Shown piece by piece: positions 1 through 11,225 of a stretch of 64,000 nucleotides of DNA. Every line of letters begins with the position of its first letter. Position 1 is the first letter of the stretch. This DNA comes from Stropharia rugosoannulata (lineage: Eukaryota; Basidiomycota; Agaricomycetes; Agaricales; Strophariaceae), in the NCBI GenBank assembly GCA_028532985.1, contig JANCIK010000007.1, forward strand, positions 434,001 through 498,000, in the 5' to 3' direction. The translations under genes were made by a program, and so were the position numbers. The notes beneath the pieces were generated by a model. The model worked only from the letters and a program-made list of their open reading frames with translations, was not told the DNA's origin and searched no databases.

Positions 1-1120
1 TGAGCGCAGCGTCACGTTCGGCTTTCATAGTCGCTATTAACTGACGCTGTTCCTCTATTACCTCCTCAGGCGTCTTTGCCGATGCACGTTCCTTCAGGAA
101 CACCTTCTTACTTTCCAGCTCTTGCTGAAGTGCGCGTATCTGCTCCTCATAGGTCTCGTCCAAGGAACTGGCCGTGCTTGAAGTCCAGCAACACCTGGAG
201 GTCTTCCTCCGAGATGCGCTGATTCTCCTTGCAGAGCTTCTTGAGCCCCGCAATGGACCCTGTCTGAATGCTGATCACCTCCGGGTACTCGTTGAGAATC
301 ATTTTCTTGAGCTCCGCGTACCCTTTGGTATCATAACCTGGTAGATTCTTCCACTCCTCCGCCGTCTGCATGGGTACATATTTTATTACATATCCCCTCT
401 TCTCATCGTCCTCCGTCACCTCCGCGCACTTAAACCAATCCTCCAGGTCCTCGAAGTACCGCAGCAGCTCATCGCGCTCTGCAGCAGGATCGAAGCTCGG
501 CGCGCCGCGCGCACCGCGTACTGGCATGGACATATCCTTAGGCATAGTTTCTGGTTCTCGTGGGGGTGAATTTTGTTTGCTTTCTGAAAGATCTGACAAG
601 TCTCCTTCAAATATATCTCTCGCTATGTGCTCTGCTTCACTTTCGCTATTTTCTGCTGTGCACTGCACGGACGTCTTAGCAGTCCCAAATACTTCCGAGA
701 ATGGAGGAGGGGTGTCTTGGGTAGCTTGGCTATCAGAAGTACCGAATGGTGTGGTTTCAAGTCACGTAATATCACCGTCCACTAATTGGTCTTCTGATTC
801 AATGCCAGATGGTGGTCCCCAAAATCCACTAGTCCCTACTCTTAATTACGAGTCGCTTTCGGTGAGCGCACCTGGGATGCACTGCGCTAATCCCTGAGTC
901 TCGATCTGCAACTGCGCTTCCTCCCTCGCTCTTTTCTTTGCTTTTCTATCTCGCGTCAGTGTAATTACCAACGGCTCTACCAGCTCAGCGTCTTTCTTGC
1001 TCCTCGTGGTTCTCTTGCGTGAAGGCACTGTTCCAAAGGATGGTCTGGCTTCTTCTGGCTCGGCGAGCGATGAAGGCGCAGGAAATTTGCCTCGCTTATT
1101 ACTCGTCCCCGTTTTATTTG
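1..1120 (-). pseudogene. Broken gag of a family-A Ty3/Gypsy unit running off the left edge
   Basis: This is the 5' part of a retrotransposon gag on the minus strand, matching the intact gag at 48055-50088. Seen: the N-terminal part (about 846-1120), the capsid-like part (174-668) and the C-terminal tail (1-173). The start codon is lost: element B has ATG-GGG-ACG, while here the first codon reads ACG (near 1111). Stops and frameshifts lie at about 670-850. A deletion joins position 173 directly to 174 and removes about 0.9 kb relative to element B, including the CCHC zinc knuckle. The rest of this unit is outside the window. It sits beside the LTR at 1213-2428, which is its 5' LTR. Not functional. 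Confidence 0.85.
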
Positions 1121-1193
1121 AAATTTTTGTAATTTATTGTAATAGGCGCAAGCCATAGTTCCCGAAACACTAATTGAGATTTCTGAACCTTCC

Positions 1194-1210
1194 CCTCGCG
1201 GTGGGCTCCA
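1194..1210 (-). promoter_or_regulatory. Primer-binding-site-like sequence of the family-A unit
   Basis: On the minus strand the LTR ends in CA. After two bases follows TGGAGCCCACCGCGAGG, which starts with the TGG expected for pairing with a tRNA 3' CCA end. The same string is found at 11207-11223 and 50171-50187, always next to the gag-side LTR edge. I could not assign the tRNA. Confidence 0.6.
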
Positions 1211-1212
1211 GA

Positions 1213-2428
1213 TGAGAGGTCTACTGCGTAGCTAGACTCGAAATCACGAAACACAACACACACACACACCCAGCGGAGCGAGATCCTATCCCTTAGATCG
1301 AGCAAACGCCCTCAACTAAACGGCTAGTATAATCTATGCTCTGCTCTGGTTCCCGTTCTGGGCGTGCGATGCATGCACCTCGTGTCCTCTAGTCTTTGTA
1401 ATAGCAAGTAGTGCCTGCAAGTTCGTTTGTAAGGAGGGGTTTAATTCTAGTAAATCTCGGATAGAGCCTGGTTGCTAGTGGCATGTGCTAGGCAAAATTA
1501 TAAATGAAATAAGTTGTTTTTAGCGAACAGCTTTGCTGTGCGCACTTTCGGGTCCGGTGACCTCGATGCGATGTGCAGACTCTCCAAAGTCCAGAAATCC
1601 AAGACTCTCCAAAGTCTTTCACCCGGCAGTGCAGTCTCACAGTCTAAACACTACAGTGCAAGTTTCCGTACACGGTTGTACTGACTCCTCACTGAGCTCT
1701 CCAAATGACCCGGTGGTCAGAAGCTATCCAAAACTCCTATGATTCACAAATACTTCACAGTTAAAACCCTAACAAAAGCTAAACACAGCCCGCTGACGGC
1801 CTGGGACAGAACCCAGCACACAGATCTAGTGGGTAGACAATTGCTTAAATTACTATAGACAAGGATACAGGTTTATATGCTATGCACACATGTGTACTAA
1901 TGATAAGGTAAAGTAAATACTAGCAACATGCAGCCAAAGGTCTGCACATTGCATCTGGGCTCCCCTTCGAGTGTCCTGGTCCCTTGGCATTTGCTGCACG
2001 CACGTCGTTCATTCCCTCGGGCTTTTGCATGTCTTTTGATGCGCACTGCCACGGTCACATGATGTGTGGACTTAGACAAATTCTGCCTTTGCGATGCGCG
2101 CACATGAGATGCACGCACAGCCCTTCACACCGCCCTTGGTACTCGCTCAGCTGTACTCACACCGCACTTCGCTGGTGCTTAACCGTTCTATGCCTCTCCG
2201 ATCGCTCGCACAGGTGACCAGACTATGCACTTTAGGCTGTGCAGCTCGCTGACCGATCTCTCTCACAATACGGTGCATGCAGGCACTTATAGTCATGATG
2301 CTTGCGTGCTGATAGCTATAGACTATGAGTCAGGCTCCACTCTAGTCCCTCTGTGTTTCCTGCGTGCAGCTGTCCCACCAATGGGACTTCTGACTGTTTA
2401 CACCTGTAGCCAAAAAGCAGCCCTGTCA
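1213..2428 (-). repeat. Family-A LTR, copy 1 (shared between two tandem units)
   Basis: 1216 bp. On the plus strand it starts TGAGAGGTCT and ends CCTGTCA. It aligns with 11226-12443 and 13272-14480 and more distantly with the element-B LTRs. A minus-strand TATA-like element (TATAAAC) lies near 1871-1878. The right edge abuts a polypurine tract and the left edge a PBS, so this LTR joins two elements. Confidence 0.9.
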
Positions 2429-2979
2429 TCTCCCCCCCACTAAAATCTTGACTGTCCTCAGTCAACTTCAGATGCGTGCATCGCATCCTTGATAGCAATT
2501 CACCAGGCTTCCCTACTCCCGTATTTATAGCCCAGCTACTGCCTTATGTGGTCCATTACGGTGCCTCTGTCCAAGTCACTATCTCTATCCATCCTCTTTG
2601 CTTCCTTTTCAGGTATCCCCGCCCGATTTTTCTTGACTAGCTTATTTTAGGCAGCTGCCACTGCACTCATACGCACACCGTACTTCCCGCTGGCTTCCTT
2701 CTTGGGTCTTTTGCCTAGTCAGGTCTTTTCTTTTCCTTTTCTGAACCTTGCTGGACCTTCTTTTGGCGCTACACTGTTCTAGCATATTGCCGGTAAGTTT
2801 ACTCGACATGTGCTCATTGCCGTCCGCTTCTCCCATACTCCAGAATTTTCCGCCGCCCTTTTCTCCAAACTTATATATACCTCCCTGAATTCTTTTCAGC
2901 CCATCTCTCCTCTTTTCATCCTGCCCTTCCTGCTGCTTCCCTTCTTTTCCAACTTACCCTGGCATCTTGTCGCGATTTC
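2429..2979 (+). promoter_or_regulatory. Polypurine tract, spacer and TATA-like box upstream of the antisense gene
   Basis: Bases 2429-2440 are pyrimidine-rich on the plus strand (TCTCCCCCCC), which makes a polypurine tract on the minus strand directly next to the LTR. The same tract is at 36913-36924 in element B. A TATA-like TTATATATAC lies at 2871-2880, about 100 bp before the ATG at 2980 on the plus strand. I read the region as the promoter of the antisense gene overlapping the 3' interior of the retrotransposon. Confidence 0.6.
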
Positions 2980-4967
2980 ATGGCCTTCAACCAGCGCAGC
3001 TCCCTCTGCAAGCAGAAGACTGCCGCCTGCGAGCACAAACCGGCCGATCATTTCAATCGACTTCGCCCTGCCCTTGCTCATTATGATACACTGGAGGATC
3101 TGAGCACGTGCCGCGAGCTGTCTCCAGCTGACACCGCTCAGTTCCACTCATTGCATGAGCAGTTCGGGTTCGCTCTCGAACATCACCTGCTCGCCTTCCC
3201 CACCGACACCTCTCACCATGCGGGCATGTGCGAGCTCGTCCTCCTGCTCTCTTTGCTCACATTCGAAGATGACAACCCCGTGTACGGCTGGTCTTCCTCG
3301 GACCCTACTCAGTGCACTGTATGGTATACGGAGTCTGATCTTGAGCCAGTAAGTATTTATCCCTTATTTGCTGCGCTACGCTCATGCTCTCTTAGCTGCC
3401 ATCTTATAAGCATGCATTCCTCACTGCGTTCCCGCCTTCCTGGACCCCTGGGGCCGAGCCCGAGCCCTGCCTTCTCTACCTCCCTCTTGAGACAAATGAC
3501 CGTGATGTGGAGATGACTGGCCCAGAGGTGGAGGCAGTGGTTCCTCCTGCAACTGTACCTGCACCCCCTCCAGTGCCTTCGCGCGCTTCGTCCACACCCC
3601 CGCCTCCTTCTCCTTCGCCGGAGCCTCCTGCACGCATCTCCCCGGTTCCGCCTGTTCCTGCCCCTGCAGTGCCTGCTAAATGCAAGCGCGCATTGCTGGT
3701 GCCAATTTCCTCCTTGCCGGTTCCCCCAGTCCCTAAGGCGAAGCATACACGCACTGTAGCTGCCACCCCTGGTAATGTCTCCCTTTTAACTGGTCTTAGC
3801 TTTTTGCTTGATACCTTCTTAGAAATCCAGGAGGCTGTGGCTGGCCCATCCCGCGTGCGTGCATCTGCGCCTGCCTCCTCCTCTCGTGCGCGCACCCATG
3901 TCGCGCCCTTACAGCCTTCCTTGAGCGGAGTGACCGAGCTTGCGCGTCTCGAAGGCGTGGATTCCTCCAAAGTGGAGTACAAGTCCACATACCCTGTATA
4001 CAATTTCCTTCCTGGGGTCTACTCTGCTTCGCTCGCTGTGGCTGGCAAGCCCCTCCCCGATGCCATTACGATGGCTCAGCTCCCTTCTGAGGGGCAGTTA
4101 GGCGCTGCTGTCGTGGTATGTTACTGTCTCACTTCTCTTTTCTTTCTTTGACTTGTTCTTTTTACCCTTACAGCCTGGTTTGGCCTGTTCTTTATGCGAT
4201 CATTCCCCCAATACCTCCAAGTCGGCCCCTCACCGACTCTTTTGTCTCCTGCGCGGCCCTGGCAGAAAGTGCGCCAGCTGCCGCTTGGGCAATCAAGGCC
4301 CTTGTCTGCAGGCTATGACTGGGCCCGAGTTGGATCGCGCTCTCGAGGGGTCGTCTGGCTGGCATTGGACTTCTCCCTGCAGTGCACGCATTTCTACTTA
4401 TTGCTTTCTTTTGACTTATCTTTTTCTTTTCTAGAGCTTTGTGCTGCCTTTGATTGTCTCGAGGCTTTCGGTCAACAAGCGCGTGCTCTCGAGGAATTGC
4501 GTCGCAGCTTACAACGCCTCTACTTCACGGAGCTGATTCAGCTGGTTCAGCTCGCCCAGGCCATGGCTGCCACCATGCCCACCAATGTCATTATCGGTTC
4601 TCGTTTCTCCGACTGCGAAACCTTTGACGTGCTTCGTGCTATGAACCTTGACACCCTCTGCACCGCGTATGATGTGCTCTGCCAGCCTCTTGACTCCAAC
4701 AAGCCCATTGCATTCACTCCTCTATCCTCTTTCTTTGACCCCAAACATCCTCGACACGATCCTGCTACCTTCGTGCCCATTCCTCAACCATCCACTGCTG
4801 TCAAAGCCCGTGCACCGGCTCCTTCCAAGGCTAAGTCATCCAAGGGCAAAGGCAAAGGTAAAGGTAAAGCTCCTGCCCGTCCCTACAAGTCCTCCTCTGT
4901 GGTCGCCGAAGATTCGGATCCCGAGGTCTCTCCTGAGGAAGAAGATGGCGATCATATGGAGGCCTAG
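2980..4967 (+). CDS. Antisense accessory gene 1 of family A (six-cysteine-cluster protein)
   Basis: Four exons, joined by GT-AG introns, give one open frame: 2980-3348, 3396-4115, 4174-4381 and 4435-4967, 609 aa. Each intron falls where the element-B homologue (37351-39450) has one, in the same phase. The protein starts MAF and has an N-terminal alpha-helical region and a long Pro/Ser-rich linker. A conserved block around YKSTYP follows, then a cysteine cluster C-x2-C-x15-C-x8-C-x2-C-x7-C at about residues 368-407. A helical segment and a Lys-Gly-rich then acidic tail (KGKGKGKGKAP) complete it. Only the first long spacing sets the cluster apart from the fungal Zn2Cys6 pattern. It may bind DNA; function unknown. 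It is intact although the gag, pro and pol around it are dead. Confidence 0.75.
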
Positions 4968-5135
4968 TCTTGCTGCGGGGCGCGCATCTTGGTGCTTGTT
5001 TTCTCCTTTTTACTTCTTGTTTCCTTCCTACTGTTCTATCTAGCATATGTAGAATAGTTGTGTTTTACTATTATATGCTTTCTAATGATTTTCCTGTCTC
5101 CTTCTGGTTTCTTTTGAGCTGATACAAGTGCCATG
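4968..5135. other. 3' flank of accessory gene 1 up to a deletion junction
   Basis: This stretch matches the downstream flank of the element-B gene 1 (around 39500-39600, sharing TCTAGCATATGTA). At 5135/5136 homology to element B stops; beyond the solo LTR it resumes deep inside pol (equivalent of about 46045). Confidence 0.6.
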
Positions 5136-6103
5136 TGCTGTAAGGGGCTGGGGCTGGCCCCTCGTAAAAACAAGAAAAACCATAAGGTTTAGAAGATAGA
5201 TACACAAGAAGTGACATATCTGCCATAACAATCGGAAACTACTATCAGAAACTGAAGGAACGAGAAGAAGCACGAAATATGAAGACTGAGATATGAAGAT
5301 GCAAGTTTATTCGAAGATATGAAATATGTACATGATGAAACAAGAAGACAAGCACAAGGAAGACTCAAGATGTTATTACAACTCAATGGCAGATCAAGAA
5401 AGATAACAGCATCAGAGCAATATTGGACTTCTGATGCCGACAACATCAGATCAATATTAACAATCTGATGTAACTATGGACCCACAAGGGAGTCAATCAC
5501 ATGAAAATACTCATACATACAACCTGAGACAAAAATGGTGATGGATTCTGATGATATGCAGGGGTTTCCGACAACATACAGGCGTGTGGTAGCAGAAAGC
5601 AGAAGAATCTCGACACAAACACAAGGGACATAGGTATGGAAAGAGGGTCGGAGGAGATGTATGTTTAGGGGTGAACATGGAGATGATCCGGCCACAGGAA
5701 GATTTCTTGTGCTTGGGCTTGGTTTCCGAGGATAAGGAAATTTGTGGCCAAGATATGAAGCATGCTGAAGTGCAGCATGGTTTCCGACGAGATAAAGTCA
5801 GCATGGGCGGTCGGATCTTCGTGGATGTATATGGTACGATCTGGGCATGGCAACCAGACGGGTATTTAAGGAGTAGAATATCTCTGTACTTCTCCAGCTT
5901 CCTTCAGGGTTAAATTCTACCTACACACATCATACCATCTCGCATCGGAAACTGTTGTTTAAATCTCGTACACTGGAAGCTCCTTGTTATAAAACAAGTA
6001 AAACCTTTTCGATGTGCTATTGTTGTACACACATTGCCTTCGCACATTGTGAACTATAGAGACAGGCTTTTCAGACCCGTACTACCCAACTTCGCACCTC
6101 ACA
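5136..6103 (+). repeat. Solo LTR of a second LTR-retrotransposon family (copy 1)
   Basis: 968 bp with TG...CA ends (TGCTGT...CTCACA) and a TATTTAAGGAG TATA-like box near 5860. It is flanked by CCATG on the left and ACATG on the right, an imperfect target duplication. A copy of equal length lies in opposite orientation at 8624-9591. There is no coding capacity; ORFs inside it carry no recognisable motif. It is probably a solo LTR of a copia- or gypsy-type element; strand is assigned from the TATA-like box. Confidence 0.75.
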
Positions 6104-6843
6104 ACATGCTCATACATCCCAGGTGGTATTGGAATGTTCTTCAATACCCAAGGCGTGTGCTCTACAGTGGGAATATCTACTGGAGGGAAGAAGTCCGTAC
6201 GGAATCTACCCTTCTCTGTGTCATCCCATGCGAACGCCTCATTCTGTTGCATGAAGACTTGATGCACCAGCTTGCGCTCCTCGGACCACAGGAAATCCCC
6301 TTCATGCGCTTTGTCAATCCCTTCCATGCACTCAGCGGTGTACCGACCTGTAGGTACGAAGTCTGGCAGATGTGGTGACAATTGCAGTATGTCCTTTAGT
6401 GGGTCTCCTTTTATCTCCCTCACTATTCTAAACTTCTCTGGTAAATCTTGATAAACGGGCCTGACTTTCTCAGCCACTGGCTTATACTTCTTTCCTGCGA
6501 GCACCGTAATGGTTGTGGCATTCTTGCCAGTCAAGTGCTTATGCGTTACTCCTTGTCGCTTACTAGGTACCTGTTCCTCGTGCGATGCGCGGAACTGTCC
6601 TCTAGGTTCTCCTTTGACTACTTCCTCCTTGCACCATTCGCGCTGCTGAAAATATTTGTATATTCTTTCTTTTTCATTATCCTCCATCTTAGCTTCATGT
6701 ACTGCTTGAGCCATGTATACATCCCTGAGCTCAGTGCTCCCAAACCGCTTCTTATTCTTTGGTAGCACATACCCCGCTATCTCTATTTTCCCTGTGCGAT
6801 CATCTCTGTCAAACATCAATGCGACCTCTCCTTGACACATCAA
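6104..6843 (-). pseudogene. N-terminal pol fragment, family A
   Basis: The frame matches the start of the element-B pol (about residues 30-280): the region before reverse transcriptase, ending just after NIPIPPGMYEHV, where RT begins in element B. The fragment is cut by the solo LTR at 6103. All catalytic RT, RNase H and integrase motifs are therefore missing from this unit. Confidence 0.85.
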
Positions 6844-8120
6844 ATCATCGAGGATTGAAAATCCTGATCTGCATTAGGGTTTTCCGTTGTGCCAGGGTCC
6901 TGCAACTTAGGTTCGTGCTGCACAATCTTGGGACCACACCCTCGGTTATAGGTGGGTACTACCAATTTGCGCTGTGTGTTGGGGTCAGTGAGCGTAAGCT
7001 CAACTGTTCCATCGCCATGTGTCTTCACATTGCTCTCCGTGAGGATCTCGAACGGCCTGCCCAAGAGCACCTCGTAAGCTGCTGCGCTGATGACATGCAC
7101 TTGTAAGTACACCGTCAGTCAGTTGAACACAAATGGTACGTTGCATGCTAAGCCCTTGGTGGATTCCACCTGCTTATTTGCGCTCTGCATCCGTATAGTG
7201 AAGTCTGGGTCCCAATTAAGTCCTAAGCGCTCAGCGGTGTCCTGTGGCATTGACACAATCTGTGATCCACTGTCAAGCAACGTCTCCGCATGTCCCTTCC
7301 CGTTGATGAGAGGAAACACCGCCTTCAGATGGTGTGATTTGCGCGCCACAATAAGCCCCTTAGGCTTTTCGCCTGGCTGCAGAGTCGAGATGTACTGCTC
7401 GTACAGGTCTTCCATGATGATGGTCCCCAGTTGCAGTCCACTGCGCTCATCTGAGCAAGTAAGGAAAGTGGCCACTGGTAGCTCATCCATCTGCATAAAC
7501 TCCTCTTCCTCTTCTTCTTCTGCTAACTGTGCGATAGCTTCATCTAGTACCTCGTGCTCTTCTTCATTGTAGTCTAATTGTAGTACGCACATCGTGTTCA
7601 AATCCAATGGTACCTTTCTCGGTACTATGCACTCAACGAACTTTCTTCTGAAACCTGCAGTCGATATGCCTAACAACTGGCCCTGCATGATCTCGATCTT
7701 CTGATTTTCTAAGTGTTTGAGGACTGCATCAGCCTGCGCTTCATCTTCAATAGGTGTGCACAGCTTATAGGCTGGTTTCCTCTTCTCTACTACAGGTATG
7801 GGTTCTTCCCTTACTTTAGGCTCTACTTTCTCCGGTACGCGCAGCGGGGGTACCATTACATATGGCACTGCTGCTGGTCATGCACTAGGCCCAGCCTTTG
7901 CAGGAACCTCAAACACTACTTTCTTCTTCACTGGTGTGCTGCACACACCTTGCTCCTCCACTACTTCTTGCAACTCATCTTCCTCATCATCACTCGCGTC
8001 CTCAACTGATGCTCTGGGTATATTTCTGATTGGTAACTTCTTATTTGCACCCTCTGGGTTCTTGGGTTTATCAGAGCCGCTACACATAACTCTGCCTGCA
8101 TTTCCCTTCATCAGACTCAA
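6840..8120 (-). pseudogene. Protease (pro) ORF remnant, family A
   Basis: Homologous to the single open pro frame at 46781-48058, but split by stops at about 7113-7118 and 7868-7878. The aspartic protease signature LLDSGSQIVSM is still readable (about 7240-7275). The stop near 7115 turns a Ser-Gly pair (AGC GGA in element B) into AAC TGA. This falls exactly in a copy of the CCGCTG motif of element B. Not functional as one protein. Confidence 0.85.
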
Positions 8121-8623
8121 TCGAAACCCTGACTGAGCACAGTGTTGCGTTCGGCTTTCATAGTCGCTATTAACTGGCGCTGTTCCTCTATCACTTCCTC
8201 AGGCGTCTTCACCGATGCACGCTCCTTCAGGAATGCCTTCTTACTCTCCAGCTCTTGCTGAAGTGCGTGTATCTGCTCCTCATAGGTCTCGTCCAAGGAA
8301 CTGGCCGGTTGGTACATCTGCGAGTATACCATGCTAGGAGGCATACTCATGTACAAGGGATGGACAGGTGCCATATATGCTTGCTGCGTGGGCTGCCCGT
8401 TCTTCTTATGCCATTCATCGATGCGCTCTTTGATCGCATGCGAAGAGTCCCAAGGTATTGACGACCCATCAGGTAACTGTAAGCGCCCTGCCTCTGTGAT
8501 GACAATCCTTCCAGCTGACAAGTCTTGCTGCCGTACGATGCACTCAGCAACCACATGTCCTGTCTGCTTGCAGTAGAAGCAACAGGGCTCCAGGCGTTCT
8601 TGGTATTGGAAAGGTCTAGGCGG
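8117..8623 (-). pseudogene. C-terminal gag fragment with zinc knuckle, family A
   Basis: Contains the CCHC knuckle CFYCKQTGHVVAEC (C-x2-C-x4-H-x4-C) that packages RNA in retroelements, followed by a Met/Pro-rich linker and a coiled-coil-like tail ending LSQGFD. It is separated from the rest of gag by the solo LTR at 8624-9591. The end of the frame keeps the GGGTTTC heptamer (8123-8129) discussed for element B. Confidence 0.85.
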
Positions 8624-9591
8624 TGTGAGGTGCAAAGTTGGGTAGGACTGGTCTGAAAAGCCTGTCTCTATAGTTCACAATGTGCGAAGGCACTGTGTGT
8701 ACAACGATAGCATGTTGAAAAGGTTTTACTTGTTTTATAACAAGGGGCTTCCAGTGTACAAGGTTTAAACAATGGTTTCCGATGCGAACTAGTGTGATGT
8801 GTGTAGGTAGGATTTAACCCTGAAGGAAGCTGGAGAAGTACAGAGATATTCTACTCCTTAAATACCCGTCTGGTTGCCATGCCCAGATCGTACCATATAC
8901 ATCCACGAAGATCCGACCTCCCATGCTGACTTTATCTCGTCGGAAACCATGCTGCACTTCAGCATGCTTCATATCTTGGCCACAAATTTCCTTATCTTCG
9001 GAAACCAAGCCCAAGCACAAGAGATCTTCCTGCGGCCGGATCAACTCCGTGTTCTCCCCTAAACACACATCTCCTCCGACCCTCTTTCCACACCTATGTC
9101 CTTTGTGTTTGTATCGAGATACTTCTGCTTTCTGCTACCACACGCTTGCATGTCGTCAGAAACCCCTGCATATCGTCGGAATCTGTTGCCATATTTGTCC
9201 CAGGTCGTATGTATGAGTATTTCCATGTGATTGACTCCCTTGTGGGTCCATAGTTACATCAGATTGTTAATATTGATCTGATGTTGTCGGCATCAGAATT
9301 CCAATATTGCTCTGATGCTGTTGTCTTTCTTGATCTGCCATTGAGTTGTAATAACATCTTGAGTCTTCCTTGTGCTTGTCTTCTTGTTTCATCATGTACA
9401 TATTTCATATCTTCGAATAAACTTGCATCTTCATATCTCAGTCTTCATATTTCGTGCTTCTTCTTGTTCTTTCAGTTTCCGATAGTAGTTTCCGATCGTT
9501 ATGGCAGATATGTTTCTTCTTGTGTATCTATGTTCTGAACCTTATGGTTTTTCATGTTTTCACGAGGGGCCAGCCCCAGTCCCTCACAGCA
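8624..9591 (-). repeat. Solo LTR of the second family (copy 2, inverted)
   Basis: 968 bp, the reverse complement of 5136-6103 at roughly 90-95 % identity by eye. It interrupts gag. The target duplication is GCGG (8620-8623 and 9592-9595). Being inverted relative to copy 1 with 2.5 kb between, the pair could form a hairpin or drive inversion. Confidence 0.8.
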
Positions 9592-11110
9592 GCGGTCCAC
9601 CAAAACCTGGTGCGCTCATGGGCATCATGGGGGCTACTGGTTGCACAGGCACCGACATTGGTGCGGCGCACACAGCCATGACATTGTGAATAATGTCCTC
9701 CAACTCCTTCTTACTCGACTCCTTCGACTTTGCCACTGTCTTCTCCACTAACGACAAGGTATCCTTGAAGGAGGCGACGAACCCTTTCAGGTCCTCAATC
9801 TCTCTGCACAGCAAACCAACATCCGCAGCCTCGGTCTTGATGGCAGGCACCGGCATAAGTCCATCAGTGCTCTCGTGCCCTAGGCTCAGCGTAGTGCTTG
9901 GGTTCTTGGTGCGGGCCATCTGTTCTGCCATCTTGGCTACTTGTTTGAGGGGGTACATGTCCTCGGTGCATGCTTCTACCGTCACCCCAGTAGGTGCAGT
10001 GAACTGTATATTGTGCTCAGTCAAGAACTTGTCGAACAATGCACGCATTGTGTAATCAATGTCCAGTTTATTAAACAATCGATCCCTGAACCCTGCAGTG
10101 AGACTATTGGTGAAGTAAGTCACCAAGGTATGATTCGCAAGCAGGGTAGGCGCCTTCATGAGCTTAGCAGCCTCGGCCAAGAACGCATGCTTGAAGTCCA
10201 GCAACACCTGGAGGTCTTCCTCCGAGATGTGCTGATTCTCCTTGCAGAGCTTCTTAAGCCGCACAATGGACCCTGTCTGAATGCTGATCACCTCCGGGTA
10301 CTTGTTGAGAATCATTTTCTTGAGCTCTGCATACCCCTTGGTATCATAACCTGGTAAATTCTTCCACTCCTCCGCTGTCTGCATGGGTACATATTTGATT
10401 ACATATCCCCTCTTCTCATCGTCCTCTGTCACCTCCGCGCACTTAAACCAATCCTCCAGATCCTCGAAGTACCGCAGCAGCTCATCGCACTCTGCAGCAG
10501 GATCGAAGCTTGGCACGCTGTGCACACTGTGTACTGGCATGGACATATCCTTAGGCATAGTTTCTGGTTCTCGTGGGGGTGAATTTTGTTTGCTTTCTGA
10601 GAGATCTGACAAGTCTCCTTCAAATATATCTCTCGCTATGTGCTCTGCTTCACTTTCGCTATTTTCTGCTGTGCACTGCACGGACGTCTTAGCAGTCCCA
10701 AATACTTCCGAGAATGGAGGAGGGGTGTCTTGGGTAGCTTGGCTATCAGAAGTACCGAATGGTGTGGTTTCAAGTCACGTAATATCACCGTCCACTAATT
10801 GGTCTTCTGATTCAATGCCAGATGGTGGTCCCCAAAATCCACTAGTCCCTACTCTTAATTACGAGTCGCTTTCGGTGAGCGCACCTGGGATGCACTGCGC
10901 TAATCCCTGAGTCTCGATCTGCAACTGCGCTTCCTCCCTCGCTCTTTTCTTTGCTTTTCTATCTCACGTCAGTGTAATTACCAACGGCTCTACCAGCTCA
11001 GCGTCTTTCTTGCTCCTCGTGGTTCTCTTGCGTGAAGGCACTGTTCCAAAGGATGGTCTGGCTTCTTCTGGCTCGGCGAGCGATGAAGGCGCAGGAAATT
11101 TGCCTCGCTT
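9592..11110 (-). pseudogene. N-terminal gag remnant, family A
   Basis: A 365-codon frame (ending at 9584 inside the solo LTR, starting at 10681) covers the capsid-like region and the coiled coil (residues from TAENSESEAEH to APGFGGP). Upstream, the N-terminus is frameshifted and its initiator codon is ACG, as in the copy at 1-1120. Compared with that copy the region 10500-10550 has lost CpG sites by C-to-T or G-to-A changes. Not functional. Confidence 0.85.
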
Positions 11111-11206
11111 ATTACTCGTCCCCGTTTTATTTGAAATTTTTGTAATTTATTGTAATAGGCGCAAGCCATAGTTCCCGAAACACTAATTGAGATTTCTGAA
11201 CCTTCC

Positions 11207-11223
11207 CCTCGCGGTGGGCTCCA
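11207..11223 (-). promoter_or_regulatory. Primer-binding-site-like sequence, second family-A unit
   Basis: Same string and spacing as 1194-1210, next to the LTR that starts at 11226. Confidence 0.6.
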
Positions 11224-11225
11224 GA

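Noticed and set aside
1260..1275. CA-dinucleotide tract as a telomeric or satellite signal
   Set aside because: Only a few CA units, part of the LTR and repeated at 11272 and 13310.
3357..4003. Minus-strand Arg/Gly-rich frames
   Set aside because: Shadows of the Pro/Ser-rich linker of accessory gene 1; the plus strand has introns and homology to element B.
8814..9216. Frames inside the solo LTRs (e.g. RPQEDLLCLGLVSEDKEI...)
   Set aside because: Present in both LTR copies but with no known motif, no start context and no interior; typical chance frames of an LTR.
5136..9591. One 4.5-kb foldback transposon with 968-bp terminal inverted repeats
   Set aside because: The outer flanks (CCATG and GCGGT) do not match each other, whereas each arm has its own flanking repeat and the interior is ordinary family-A sequence.
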